The notes: generated from the sequence alone by a model not told the origin. A DNA stretch of 8,572 nt from Acidobacteriaceae bacterium (GCA_003135495.1 PLBX01000223.1:1-8572), one strand, 5' to 3'. Shown: positions 1 to 6,346, counted from the first letter of the stretch. Made by a program: numbers and translations.

Positions 1-1
1 G

Positions 2-175
2 CATCGCGGCGAGTGGCAGGCCTTTGTTTCCGCGCTTCGCACTGGCGGAGGTTCTCCGATACCCATCGCGGAGATTGTGAACTCAATGCTCGCAACATTT
101 GCGTTGGAAGAGTCGCGTTCTTCAAATCAGTCCGTTGCGGTTGCTGGACTTCAGCGCACGCTCTCCAAAGAATGA
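2..175 (+). CDS. C-terminal end of a Gfo/Idh/MocA-type (probably bi-domain) oxidoreductase, partial
   Basis: Only the last 57 codons of this gene are in the window; it is open at the left edge and stops at TGA 173-175. The tail begins HRGEWQAF, followed by ALRTGGGSPIP and then EIVNSMLATFALEES. This pattern (H-x-G-E-W, a G-rich turn with S/P-I-P, then a helix ending in LES) is what I recall from the C-termini of Gfo/Idh/MocA oxidoreductases, especially the long bacterial fusions of a zinc alcohol-dehydrogenase-like domain with a Gfo/Idh domain found in surface-glycan loci. By family these are NAD(P)-dependent sugar oxidoreductases; the catalytic part lies outside the window, so substrate and fusion state cannot be seen. 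The next gene starts 35 bases downstream on the same strand, so the two are probably co-transcribed. The competing frame ending at 204 has no recognisable protein character. Confidence 0.72.
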   Translation, partial: HRGEWQAFVSALRTGGGSPIPIAEIVNSMLATFALEESRSSNQSVAVAGLQRTLSKE

Positions 176-210
176 CAAGCGCACTCGCTGTGACATCTGC
201 CTAGATCCCC

Positions 211-1461
211 GTGAAGATTCTCTACGTCTCGCAATATTTTCCGCCTGAAATGGGAGCGCCGGCGGCCCGCGCCGCTGAGTTATCCAGGCATTGGGCACGC
301 ATGGGGCATGAAGTAACGGTGCTTACCGGATTCCCCAACCACCCAACTGGAATCGTCCCTGAAAATTGGCGGTCGCGCCTGCGCCAGCTCCGCTATAGCG
401 AAACCGTAAATGGAGTGCGTGTAGTCCGCACATGGCTATGGCCGCTCCCCAATCGAAAAGCGCACGAACGAATTAGAAATTACGCATCGTTCTGTGTCTC
501 GGCAGCGATCAGCGGATTGTCTCTAAGCAAGCCGCATGTAGTTATCGCCACATCGCCGCAGTTGTTGTGCGCTCTCTCAGGATGGTGGCTGGCATGGTGG
601 AAGCGCGTCCCATTCGTATTCGAAGTGCGCGATCTTTGGCCAGAGTCTCTAGCGGCTGTCGGCGCGGGCAGCGCCGGAAGCTTCCTTCACCGCACACTAG
701 GCGCGATTGCCGGATTTTTATACCGCCGCGCCGACCGCATCGTCGTGGTTTCGCCGGCATTCAAGGACCACCTCATGCGCTATTGGAATGTGCCGCCCGA
801 AAAAATTGCCACTGTCGAAAATGGAGTAGAGGCGGATATTTTCCGGCTCCATCCGGCAGCGCTCGAAGTCCGCAAAGACCTGAAGCTCGAAGATCGCTTT
901 CTGATTTGTTACATCGGCACAATGGGCAACGCTCACGGATTGGGAACCTTAATTGAAGCCGCTGAACAATTAAGAAATACTCTGCCAAATGCGCTGTTTC
1001 TTCTGATTGGGGAAGGGGCGGAGAAAGATGAACTCGTGAAACTGGCCGCCGCGCGCGGCCTTCATAACATTCTGTTTCTAGGCCAGCAGCCGCGTGAACG
1101 AATTCCTGCTTTTGTTTCGGCTGCCGATCTCTGCCTGGTCATGCTGAAAAAGACCGAGTTGTTCAAGACGGTCATACCCACCAAACTGCTCGAGTACATG
1201 GCATGCGAGAGGCCGGTGATACTCGCTGTTGACGGTCAGGCACGGAGCATCGTAGAGGCAGCTGGTGCGGGAGTTTTCGTCGAACCGGAGGATAGTCAAG
1301 CGCTGGTAAAGGCAATAGCGGATTTGTCGTCAGCTCCCGAGCGAAGATTACAAATGGGAGCCAGCGGACGCCAGTACATCCTAAGTAATTTTTCCCGCGA
1401 ACAAAAAGCCCGGGAATATATCACCGTGCTGGAAGCGATTCCAACTCTTCACAACACCTAG
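211..1461 (+). CDS. GT4-family glycosyltransferase, WbuB/WcaI-like
   Basis: A 416-residue cytoplasmic, probably membrane-associated, glycosyltransferase with the GT-B fold of family GT4. It should move a sugar from a nucleotide-sugar donor to a growing lipid-linked glycan; the exact sugar cannot be read from sequence. The N-terminal Rossmann half starts KILYVSQYFPPEMGAPAAR (residues 2-20), typical of WbuB-like enzymes, and continues with HEVTVLTGFPNHPTG (33-47). Family landmarks follow: FEVRDLWPES (137-146), VENGVE (202-207), IGTMGNAHG at the start of the C-terminal half (235-243), IGEG (266-269), and the donor-binding stretch IPTKLLEYMA (322-331). The start is GTG at 211, the only usable start after the in-frame stop at 202-204; no clear Shine-Dalgarno precedes it, which fits translation following the upstream gene. 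The length is normal. The stop overlaps the stop of the convergent export gene. Confidence 0.93.
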   Translation: MKILYVSQYFPPEMGAPAARAAELSRHWARMGHEVTVLTGFPNHPTGIVPENWRSRLRQLRYSETVNGVRVVRTWLWPLPNRKAHERIRNYASFCVSAAISGLSLSKPHVVIATSPQLLCALSGWWLAWWKRVPFVFEVRDLWPESLAAVGAGSAGSFLHRTLGAIAGFLYRRADRIVVVSPAFKDHLMRYWNVPPEKIATVENGVEADIFRLHPAALEVRKDLKLEDRFLICYIGTMGNAHGLGTLIEAAEQLRNTLPNALFLLIGEGAEKDELVKLAAARGLHNILFLGQQPRERIPAFVSAADLCLVMLKKTELFKTVIPTKLLEYMACERPVILAVDGQARSIVEAAGAGVFVEPEDSQALVKAIADLSSAPERRLQMGASGRQYILSNFSREQKAREYITVLEAIPTLHNT

Positions 1462-2444
1462 GGATGAACGGCAATCACGGCCAGCGCCGTCGAGAATGAC
1501 ATCGCCGCCTCACCAGTGCGATAAGCCGCAGCCTTAGCAGCGCTTCCAGGGACAAAAAGAACGTCGCCCTTCATCAATGCGACATCCGGCGCCTGGTTAT
1601 AGAGGACCTTCTTCAGATTGATAGGAATTTCCTGAATGCCGTTCGGCGTTTGCCTCAGAATTTTTGTTTTCTTCAAGTCGGAAGTGCGGGTGCTGCCGCC
1701 CGCCAACGCCAGAGCCTTCAGAACGCTGAGATTGGTATCCTCGATCATGAAGCCGCTGGGATGGCTTACGTCTCCGACTACGTAAATGATTCCAGCGCGG
1801 GACACGATAATAGTGTCTCCCGGAAACACATCCACATTGTTCTTGCTGTCGTCCGCCAAATTCGAAGACAGTTGCAGATCAACTCGTTCTCCCGGGTTTC
1901 CGCGATGTTCGATGGTTACATTGCGGCCCGCTTTGTCGGTCAGTCCACCGGCGGCCGAGATCATATCGAACAGGTGGCGCTCTCCTGTCGCCGGATAAGG
2001 CCCGGGGCGACTGACCTCGCCCATTACCGTCACGGTCTGCGATATGGATTCATCCACTGAAATTAAGACATGCGGATTACGGACGAAGCCGCCATCCTCC
2101 AACCGCTTTTGAATTAATCCTTGCGCCTCATCTGTGGAGAGGTCGGCGACGTGAACATAGTCAATCAACGGAAGGTAAATGTCTCCGGAACCGCTGATTC
2201 TCGTTTTCGTGGAAAGATCGGGCACGCCGAAAACAACAACTTCGATCAGGTCGCCAACGCCGAGTTTCGCATTGGAATTTGGAAGGAAGCCGTGAGATTG
2301 AGTAGCGGCAGTTTGGCTGTCAGATGTGGCCGGTTGCTGCGCGACTCCACTGACGGGAGTTTGGGCCAGGAGTTGGAGCCCGAATGACATTGCGACGAAC
2401 AGCCATACACTTCGCAAAATTAGGGTGCGATTCCGCCGGGACAT
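1458..2444 (-). CDS. Polysaccharide biosynthesis/export protein (Wza-type, SLBB domains)
   Basis: A 328-residue exported protein of the outer-membrane polysaccharide export family. Residues 1-28 form a signal peptide: basic MSRRNR, a hydrophobic core to LQLLAQ, and no lipobox cysteine, so it is probably not a lipoprotein, unlike E. coli Wza. After a Q/S/T-rich linker, a Poly_export domain begins with KLGVGDLIEVVVFGVPDL (60-77) and continues through GSGDIYLPLIDYVHV (85-99). Two SLBB domains follow, at about 136-215 (TVTVMGEVSRPGPYP) and 218-300 (IIYVVGDVSHPSGFMIED). The tail 305-328 is a short hydrophobic helix that could be the membrane-crossing helix as in Wza. I chose ATG 2442-2444 rather than the in-frame ATG at 2547-2549, because it puts the signal peptide at the N-terminus and has an AGGAG 8 bases upstream. 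No Wzc or Wzx/Wzy partner is in the window. Role (known for the family): carries polymer through the outer membrane. Confidence 0.92.
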   Translation of the reverse strand: MSRRNRTLILRSVWLFVAMSFGLQLLAQTPVSGVAQQPATSDSQTAATQSHGFLPNSNAKLGVGDLIEVVVFGVPDLSTKTRISGSGDIYLPLIDYVHVADLSTDEAQGLIQKRLEDGGFVRNPHVLISVDESISQTVTVMGEVSRPGPYPATGERHLFDMISAAGGLTDKAGRNVTIEHRGNPGERVDLQLSSNLADDSKNNVDVFPGDTIIVSRAGIIYVVGDVSHPSGFMIEDTNLSVLKALALAGGSTRTSDLKKTKILRQTPNGIQEIPINLKKVLYNQAPDVALMKGDVLFVPGSAAKAAAYRTGEAAMSFSTALAVIAVHP

Positions 2445-2452
2445 ACCAAGAA

Positions 2453-2457
2453 CTCCT
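2453..2457 (-). promoter_or_regulatory. Ribosome binding site fixing the export-gene start
   Basis: The minus strand reads AGGAGTTCTTGGTATG, an AGGAG core with an 8-base spacer to the ATG at 2444. It supports the shorter protein beginning MSRRNR with its signal peptide, and argues against the 35-residue N-terminal extension that is open in the same frame. Confidence 0.8.
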
Positions 2458-2571
2458 GGATTTAATGAGTGCGTCGAGTCTAACACACCGCGGCCAATGA
2501 ACTTGTAGGACGAATAGCTCTTTTTGCGCGCCTGTAGCGAATGTTTCATTCCTTATCGCCGCGTTGCTTTT

Positions 2572-2600
2572 AATTTAGAGAGCCGCAAGCAAATTGTGAA
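2572..2600 (-). promoter_or_regulatory. Candidate sigma-70-type promoter for the polysaccharide export gene
   Basis: On the minus strand TTCACA (2600-2595; five of six match TTGACA) is separated by exactly 17 bases from TAAATT (2577-2572; four of six match TATAAT). Transcription would start near 2565, giving a leader of about 120 bases before the ATG at 2444. A 6-base inverted repeat, GAGCCG 2580-2585 with CGGCTC 2605-2610, flanks and overlaps the promoter. This rests on consensus matching by eye only. Confidence 0.35.
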
Positions 2601-2642
2601 AGCACGGCTCCCAAAAAGTAAATGCATCACGCGTCAAAAGTA

Positions 2643-2672
2643 TTGCTCATCAACAGCGGCGAGTTGTATAGT
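2643..2672 (+). promoter_or_regulatory. Weak candidate promoter for the WecA-like transferase gene
   Basis: TATAGT (2667-2672) matches the -10 consensus at five of six positions. The hexamer 18 bases upstream, TTGCTC (2643-2648), matches only TTG of the -35 consensus. A start near 2679 would leave a leader of about 124 bases that includes the TGTCTAGACA palindrome and the GGAGGAG motif. Low confidence, consensus matching only. Confidence 0.25.
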
Positions 2673-2720
2673 TCCAACAATAAACCAAATCATCACACGT
2701 GCGCACCTTAGGGCCAAACC

Positions 2721-2730
2721 TGTCTAGACA
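2721..2730. repeat. Perfect 10-base palindrome TGTCTAGACA
   Basis: TGTCTAGACA is its own reverse complement with no spacer. It sits 82 bases upstream of the WecA-like start, downstream of the candidate plus-strand promoter. Its shape would suit a dimeric DNA-binding protein, but one copy in one window is not evidence of function. Confidence 0.3.
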
Positions 2731-2785
2731 CTCATTACAAATCCGGAGGAGCAGCCTGCCAGCTCAGAACCCACTATTCCCAGCC

Positions 2786-2793
2786 GGAAGGGA
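2786..2793 (+). promoter_or_regulatory. Ribosome binding site for the TTG start of the WecA-like gene
   Basis: GGAAGGGA lies 9 bases before TTG 2803-2805. No ATG or GTG occurs in this frame between the upstream in-frame stop at 2725-2727 and the TTG. The TTG also places the first membrane helix directly at the N-terminus, as expected for this family, so the rare start codon is well supported. Confidence 0.65.
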
Positions 2794-2802
2794 ATACCAA
2801 AT

Positions 2803-4344
2803 TTGACTCTCCTCTTTTTTGGGCTATTCGCTTTCTCGCTGGTCGTTTCGTTTCTGGCCACGCGCATAGTTCGAGATCTGGCGACCCGGAGAGGCTGGGT
2901 CTCGCAGCCGCCGGATGGTAGTAGGCATGTTCACCAATCAGCGCTTCCCCGCCTTGGAGGCGTAGCGATCTTTGTTTCCTTCTCGGTCAGCCTTACGTTG
3001 TGGCTGGCGCTCTCTTTGGTGTATCCCCGATTGCTTGAAGGCCTCGCTCCTGGAATGCTTCTTCGCATCTACATTCCAGCTTGCCTGATTTTTTGTCTCG
3101 GAATATATGACGATCTGCGGGGCGCTGGCCCTTATTTAAAGTTTGCGGTGCAGGCGGTGGCCGCCACAATGTTGTTTGCGGGCGGAATGCGCGTCTTGGA
3201 TCTGCCGTTGATCTTCGGCTCCCACGCGCTACCCTGGTTCGTGGGCTTGCCCCTCACCATTCTGTGGGTGGTCGCGGTTACCAACGCTTTCAACCTCATC
3301 GATGGCTTGGATGGTTTAGCTGCAGGATCTGCATTGTTCTCCACCATGGTGTTTTTTATCGTATCGCTGGTCGATCGTTCATGGTTAGGTTCGCTGATGA
3401 GCGTGACGTTGGCAGGCGCCATTCTCGGATTCCTTCGCTTTAATTTCAATCCGGCCACCATATTCCTGGGCGATTCGGGTAGCCTGTTTATTGGTTTCGT
3501 TCTTAGCGCCCTCGCGCTCGCCGGAACCCAAAAGGCTCCAACTTTTGTTGCTGTCGCTATCCCGGTTGTTTCGTTCGGATTACCGATTCTCGAAACCTCG
3601 CTATCCATTGTGCGCCGGCTGATAAGCGGACGTCCCGTATTCACGGCAGATCGTGAGCACATTCACCACAAATTGCTGGAGATGGGATTTTCCCATCGCC
3701 AGGTGGTGATCGTTCTTTATGCTGTTTCAGCCGTCTTCGCCATGCTTAGCCTGTTCCTGCTTTGGCCCACGGGTAGCACTCTGGGCCTGGTGCTGGCGGT
3801 TGTCGGCACCGGCATTTGGCTGGGAGTGCAGCATCTGAATTATCTGGAGTTTGGCGAACTTCGGCGCGTCGCCCAGCGTACCATCGACCAGCGCCAAATC
3901 GTCATCAACGATCTGTCGGTGCGTCGTGCGATCGAAGAACTTAAATCAGCAGGCGATTTCAACGACGTGCGCAAAATACTGGTGGCCGCGTTCGAGGACA
4001 ACGATTTTGATGCCTTCGAATTGCATTTAACGGGAGATGCCACCGCGGCGCTCACTGAATCTGCGCGCCCACTGCACTGGAGCAAGTTTCCCCACATGGC
4101 GCTACTTTCCACTCAACCCTCGTGGAAGTTGGCGCTCGATCTAGTGACATCTACCAACCAGCGCTGCGGATCATTCACCGTGTATCGAATGTATGGCTCG
4201 CGTGATTTGCAGTTGGATGTCAATCTACTCACCTCCGAATTTCCCGCCATACTCGCCAATGCTCTCGATCGAGTGCTGACTATGTCGCGGATCATGGTGC
4301 CGGCGCCGCGCGGCGATACTCCGTTTTTAGCTGCCAATCTTTAA
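2803..4344 (+). CDS. WecA/TagO-type polyprenyl-phosphate N-acetylhexosamine-1-phosphate transferase with C-terminal extension
   Basis: A 513-residue inner-membrane enzyme of the MraY/WecA (PNPT) family. The family transfers a sugar-1-phosphate (usually GlcNAc-1-P) from a UDP-sugar to undecaprenyl phosphate, the first step of O-antigen, teichoic acid or exopolysaccharide assembly. About 11 hydrophobic helices are visible between residues 1 and 343. Family motifs in order: PRLGGVAIF (49-57), YDDLRG with the paired Asp 103-104, NAFNLIDGLDGLAAG (161-175), FLGDSGSLFIGF (221-232) and the cytoplasmic REHIHHKLLEMGFSHRQ (284-300). No catalytic motif is missing. The HIHH form suits WecA/TagO rather than MraY. 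Beyond residue 345, about 165 residues form a soluble cytoplasmic tail absent from E. coli WecA: a helical part (350-395) then mixed helix/strand sequence including WKLALDLV (441-448) and GSFTVYRMYGS (456-466). I do not know its function; it is distantly GAF-like to the eye. Start: TTG. Confidence 0.93.
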   Translation: MTLLFFGLFAFSLVVSFLATRIVRDLATRRGWVSQPPDGSRHVHQSALPRLGGVAIFVSFSVSLTLWLALSLVYPRLLEGLAPGMLLRIYIPACLIFCLGIYDDLRGAGPYLKFAVQAVAATMLFAGGMRVLDLPLIFGSHALPWFVGLPLTILWVVAVTNAFNLIDGLDGLAAGSALFSTMVFFIVSLVDRSWLGSLMSVTLAGAILGFLRFNFNPATIFLGDSGSLFIGFVLSALALAGTQKAPTFVAVAIPVVSFGLPILETSLSIVRRLISGRPVFTADREHIHHKLLEMGFSHRQVVIVLYAVSAVFAMLSLFLLWPTGSTLGLVLAVVGTGIWLGVQHLNYLEFGELRRVAQRTIDQRQIVINDLSVRRAIEELKSAGDFNDVRKILVAAFEDNDFDAFELHLTGDATAALTESARPLHWSKFPHMALLSTQPSWKLALDLVTSTNQRCGSFTVYRMYGSRDLQLDVNLLTSEFPAILANALDRVLTMSRIMVPAPRGDTPFLAANL

Positions 4345-4367
4345 GACTTCGATCCAGACTTGATTCC

Positions 4368-4390
4368 GGTGGGACCATCCACCCTCTTTT
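4368..4390 (+). terminator. Possible weak intrinsic terminator after the WecA-like gene
   Basis: GGTGG (4368-4372) and CCACC (4379-4383) form a 5-bp stem with a 6-base loop, followed by CTCTTTT. A G-U pair could close the loop further. The stem starts 23 bases after the TAA of the transferase gene. The short stem and interrupted T run make it a weak candidate; readthrough into the PilZ-GAF-Sel1 gene is plausible. Confidence 0.32.
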
Positions 4391-4457
4391 GACTACGTTT
4401 TGCCTTTGTAGTTTCCGTCTCCTTTCTATTCCCCACTGAGTTAATATGTAAGGAATT

Positions 4458-6302
4458 ATGGATCGGAGCACGCAGAGTTCGCCGAATTCGGGTGACAGGC
4501 CTCCTGATCGAGATCGCCGCCGCATCGTTCGCCAGAAACTTCACTCGCCGGTCTACGCCAGTTTTAATCGTCCGCAGACTGGAACGGTTGTAGATTTGAG
4601 CGAATTGCTCGATTTGCATGAAGAGGGATTTTCCGTTCAGACTGCGGAAAATCTAGAAATAAATCGCGCGGTAACGCTCTGCCTCGAACTCCCGGAAACC
4701 CATAGTTACATTCATGGCCTTGGTCAAGTGGTTTGGAGCGACGACAAAGGCCGCGGCGGTATCCGTTTTTCAGACCTCAATGAGAATTCGAAGCGGATAC
4801 TTAAAGAATGGCTTTTGACGAACTTATTGATTGGCGGTTCCAATCACGCAGCTCGTTCCGAACAAATCGCGCGGCACCGGCAGGAAGAAGTAACTGCTGG
4901 CGCTGCCTCGCCCGCTGTCGAATCAATCACTGAACCAGTCATTGAAATTGAATCGCGCCCCCCGGCGACTGACGAACCCAACAAAGGTCACTCGCTAGAC
5001 GCCTTGCGACTCGAAATCCAGGGCCTCGGGCATGATGCGGATGCCATTTTGCACGCCGTCACCGTAAGCGCATTGCGTCTCACCGGAGCGAGCGGCGCGG
5101 CCCTTGCACTTCTTGATCATGGCGCAATGATGATAATGATATGGCGAGGCCGGGCTGGCGAGCCGGCGCCCCCGCTGGGAGCTCCAGTAGACGTATCAAA
5201 GAGCCTTAGCGGCGAATGCGTCCGCAGCGCCCGTCTCGTCTTCTGCGAGGATATGGGAAACGATCCGCGTGTTGATCCCGAAGTAGGTCGAGCGCTCGGA
5301 ATTGGCTCCCTCATGGCCGCACCCATCCTGTTTGATTCCCGCGTGGTCGGCCTGTTAGAGGCGTTCTATCCGCAACCGCGCAAGTTCGCAGACGCTCAAA
5401 TGAATCTGCTGCGACAAATTGTTGAAGTGATTCCTCGCGGCTGCCTGGAAACAAGTCAGCAAACAAGCCAGCAAACAAAGCAAGCTTTGCGGTCCGAAGT
5501 TGCGCCGTCAAACTCTTTACGAGCCGAACTCAGCGACAGCCGGACTACGAATTCCGAGTTGAAGCCAGACGAATCGAATCCAGTAGATATAGCTGCGATG
5601 GAGGGGGTTGGTAACCCCGCGATCATCGAGAACCACGATCCGCCGCCCATTGCTACCCAGCGTTTGCGACAAGTCGATTCGAAACAAATGACGGCGCAAC
5701 AAGTCGATCCATCTAGCGCCGAACCCGAACCGCCAACTCCATCTCGATTACTTTATCGCGCATTGATAGGCCTCGTTATTGTGGTGGTGGCAATGGTCGT
5801 CGGATATCTTCTAGGTCCAGCAATGGAAAGACGCTGGACCTCCTCGACGCTAGCGGGGCAGCCGTCAAATCCTCGACCGTCGGAGACGCGTTCGACTGGG
5901 TCAGGACGACAGATTAAAACGTTGGCGGAATTGCAGAGGCTCTCCCGCCAGGGAGATGCGGACGCTCAATGGCAGTTGGGGTTGCGCTATCACGACGGGG
6001 AGCAAGTTGCGCAGGATGATGCCCAGGCCATGCAATGGTTTTTGCGCGCGGCCGAGCAGGGGCACGCCATCGCGCAAGCCACGGCTGGCGCCTACTATTG
6101 GGCGGGGCGAGGCGTGCCGCAGGATTTATCCAAGGCCTATTTCTGGTCGTCCATTGCTCTCGCTCAGGGCGATGAGAACAGCAAATCTCGATTAGAAGGG
6201 CTGGCTTCTCAAATGACGCAGTCGCAAGTATCGGCGGCACGCCAGCAGGCTGAAATTTGGGTCAGAAGTCATGGCGAAAGAGCGAAATCCGACCTGAATT
6301 AA
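4458..6302 (+). CDS. PilZ-GAF-transmembrane-Sel1 repeat protein
   Basis: A 614-residue multidomain protein, probably in the inner membrane. Residues 20-125 form a PilZ-like domain: RxxxR motif at R21-R25, barrel strands, VVW (91-93) and GGIRFSDL (100-107). PilZ domains typically bind cyclic di-GMP, but the serine of the D-x-S-x-x-G motif appears to be His54 (DLHEEG, 52-57), so binding is uncertain. Residues 178-330 look like a GAF domain (SALRLTGASGAALAL, 204-218; IGSLMAAPILFDSRVVGLLEAF, 282-303). A low-complexity linker (331-428) contains QQTSQQTKQ. One membrane helix lies at 435-453, followed by two Sel1-like repeats (about 499-535 and 536-575; AMQWFLRAAEQGHAIAQ, then GVPQDLSKAYFWSSIA). With no signal peptide and a cytoplasmic PilZ, the Sel1 part should be periplasmic. 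Sel1 repeats bind proteins. ATG 4458 follows AAGGA with a short 3-base spacer; no other start fits. Function is inferred: sensing linked to envelope or glycan control. Confidence 0.85.
   Translation: MDRSTQSSPNSGDRPPDRDRRRIVRQKLHSPVYASFNRPQTGTVVDLSELLDLHEEGFSVQTAENLEINRAVTLCLELPETHSYIHGLGQVVWSDDKGRGGIRFSDLNENSKRILKEWLLTNLLIGGSNHAARSEQIARHRQEEVTAGAASPAVESITEPVIEIESRPPATDEPNKGHSLDALRLEIQGLGHDADAILHAVTVSALRLTGASGAALALLDHGAMMIMIWRGRAGEPAPPLGAPVDVSKSLSGECVRSARLVFCEDMGNDPRVDPEVGRALGIGSLMAAPILFDSRVVGLLEAFYPQPRKFADAQMNLLRQIVEVIPRGCLETSQQTSQQTKQALRSEVAPSNSLRAELSDSRTTNSELKPDESNPVDIAAMEGVGNPAIIENHDPPPIATQRLRQVDSKQMTAQQVDPSSAEPEPPTPSRLLYRALIGLVIVVVAMVVGYLLGPAMERRWTSSTLAGQPSNPRPSETRSTGSGRQIKTLAELQRLSRQGDADAQWQLGLRYHDGEQVAQDDAQAMQWFLRAAEQGHAIAQATAGAYYWAGRGVPQDLSKAYFWSSIALAQGDENSKSRLEGLASQMTQSQVSAARQQAEIWVRSHGERAKSDLN
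5451..5483 (+). repeat. 12-base tandem repeat in the linker of the PilZ-GAF-Sel1 gene
   Basis: ACAAGTCAGCAA (5451-5462) is repeated as ACAAGCCAGCAA (5463-5474), then partially as ACAAAGCAA (5475-5483). It encodes the Thr/Ser/Gln-rich stretch between the GAF domain and the membrane helix. The unit is a multiple of three, so changes in copy number would alter linker length without breaking the frame. Confidence 0.7.
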
Positions 6303-6340
6303 TTCCTCATAATCAGCCATCCGCACCCCTCCTGCCGCCG

Positions 6341-6346
6341 TAAAAT
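6341..6346 (+). promoter_or_regulatory. Candidate -10 element placed for a leaderless amrS transcript
   Basis: TAAAAT (five of six match TATAAT) ends 6 bases before the GTG start at 6353, so transcription would be expected to begin at or very near the start codon. There is no Shine-Dalgarno in the bases before the GTG and no good -35 hexamer at 17 bases upstream. This is consensus matching by eye. Confidence 0.3.

Larger units (their letters stand above)
2445..2802. other. Divergent intergenic region between the export and transferase genes
   Basis: These 358 bases separate two genes transcribed away from each other and are more A/T-rich than the flanking coding DNA. They hold a candidate minus-strand promoter (2572-2600), a weaker plus-strand one (2643-2672), an inverted repeat GAGCCG/CGGCTC (2580-2585 and 2605-2610), a perfect 10-base palindrome TGTCTAGACA (2721-2730), a strong Shine-Dalgarno-like GGAGGAG (2745-2751) and the site used by the transferase gene (GGAAGGGA, 2786-2793). 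I see no convincing protein gene: the plus-strand frame 2524-2727 has no ribosome site, no family signature and a composition unlike the neighbours. No tRNA or known riboswitch fold was recognised. Confidence 0.6.

Noticed and set aside
13..204. 63-residue plus-strand frame at the left edge
   Set aside because: The overlapping frame 2-175 carries a recognisable oxidoreductase C-terminus; this one shows no family character and is a shadow.
2445..2549. 35-residue N-terminal extension of the polysaccharide export protein from the ATG at 2549
   Set aside because: It would bury the signal peptide inside the protein, and the internal ATG at 2444 has an AGGAG 8 bases upstream.
2524..2727. 67-residue plus-strand frame in the divergent intergenic region
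   Set aside because: No ribosome site, no known motif and a composition unlike the neighbouring proteins; it overlaps the candidate export promoter.
3132..3662. 176-residue antisense frame inside the WecA-like gene
   Set aside because: It is the antisense of the most conserved membrane core; its Arg/Pro/Ser/Thr-rich composition is typical of a shadow frame.
5914..6240. 108-residue antisense frame over the Sel1 repeats
   Set aside because: It is rich in Arg, Pro and Ala and is the mirror of clear Sel1 repeats on the plus strand.
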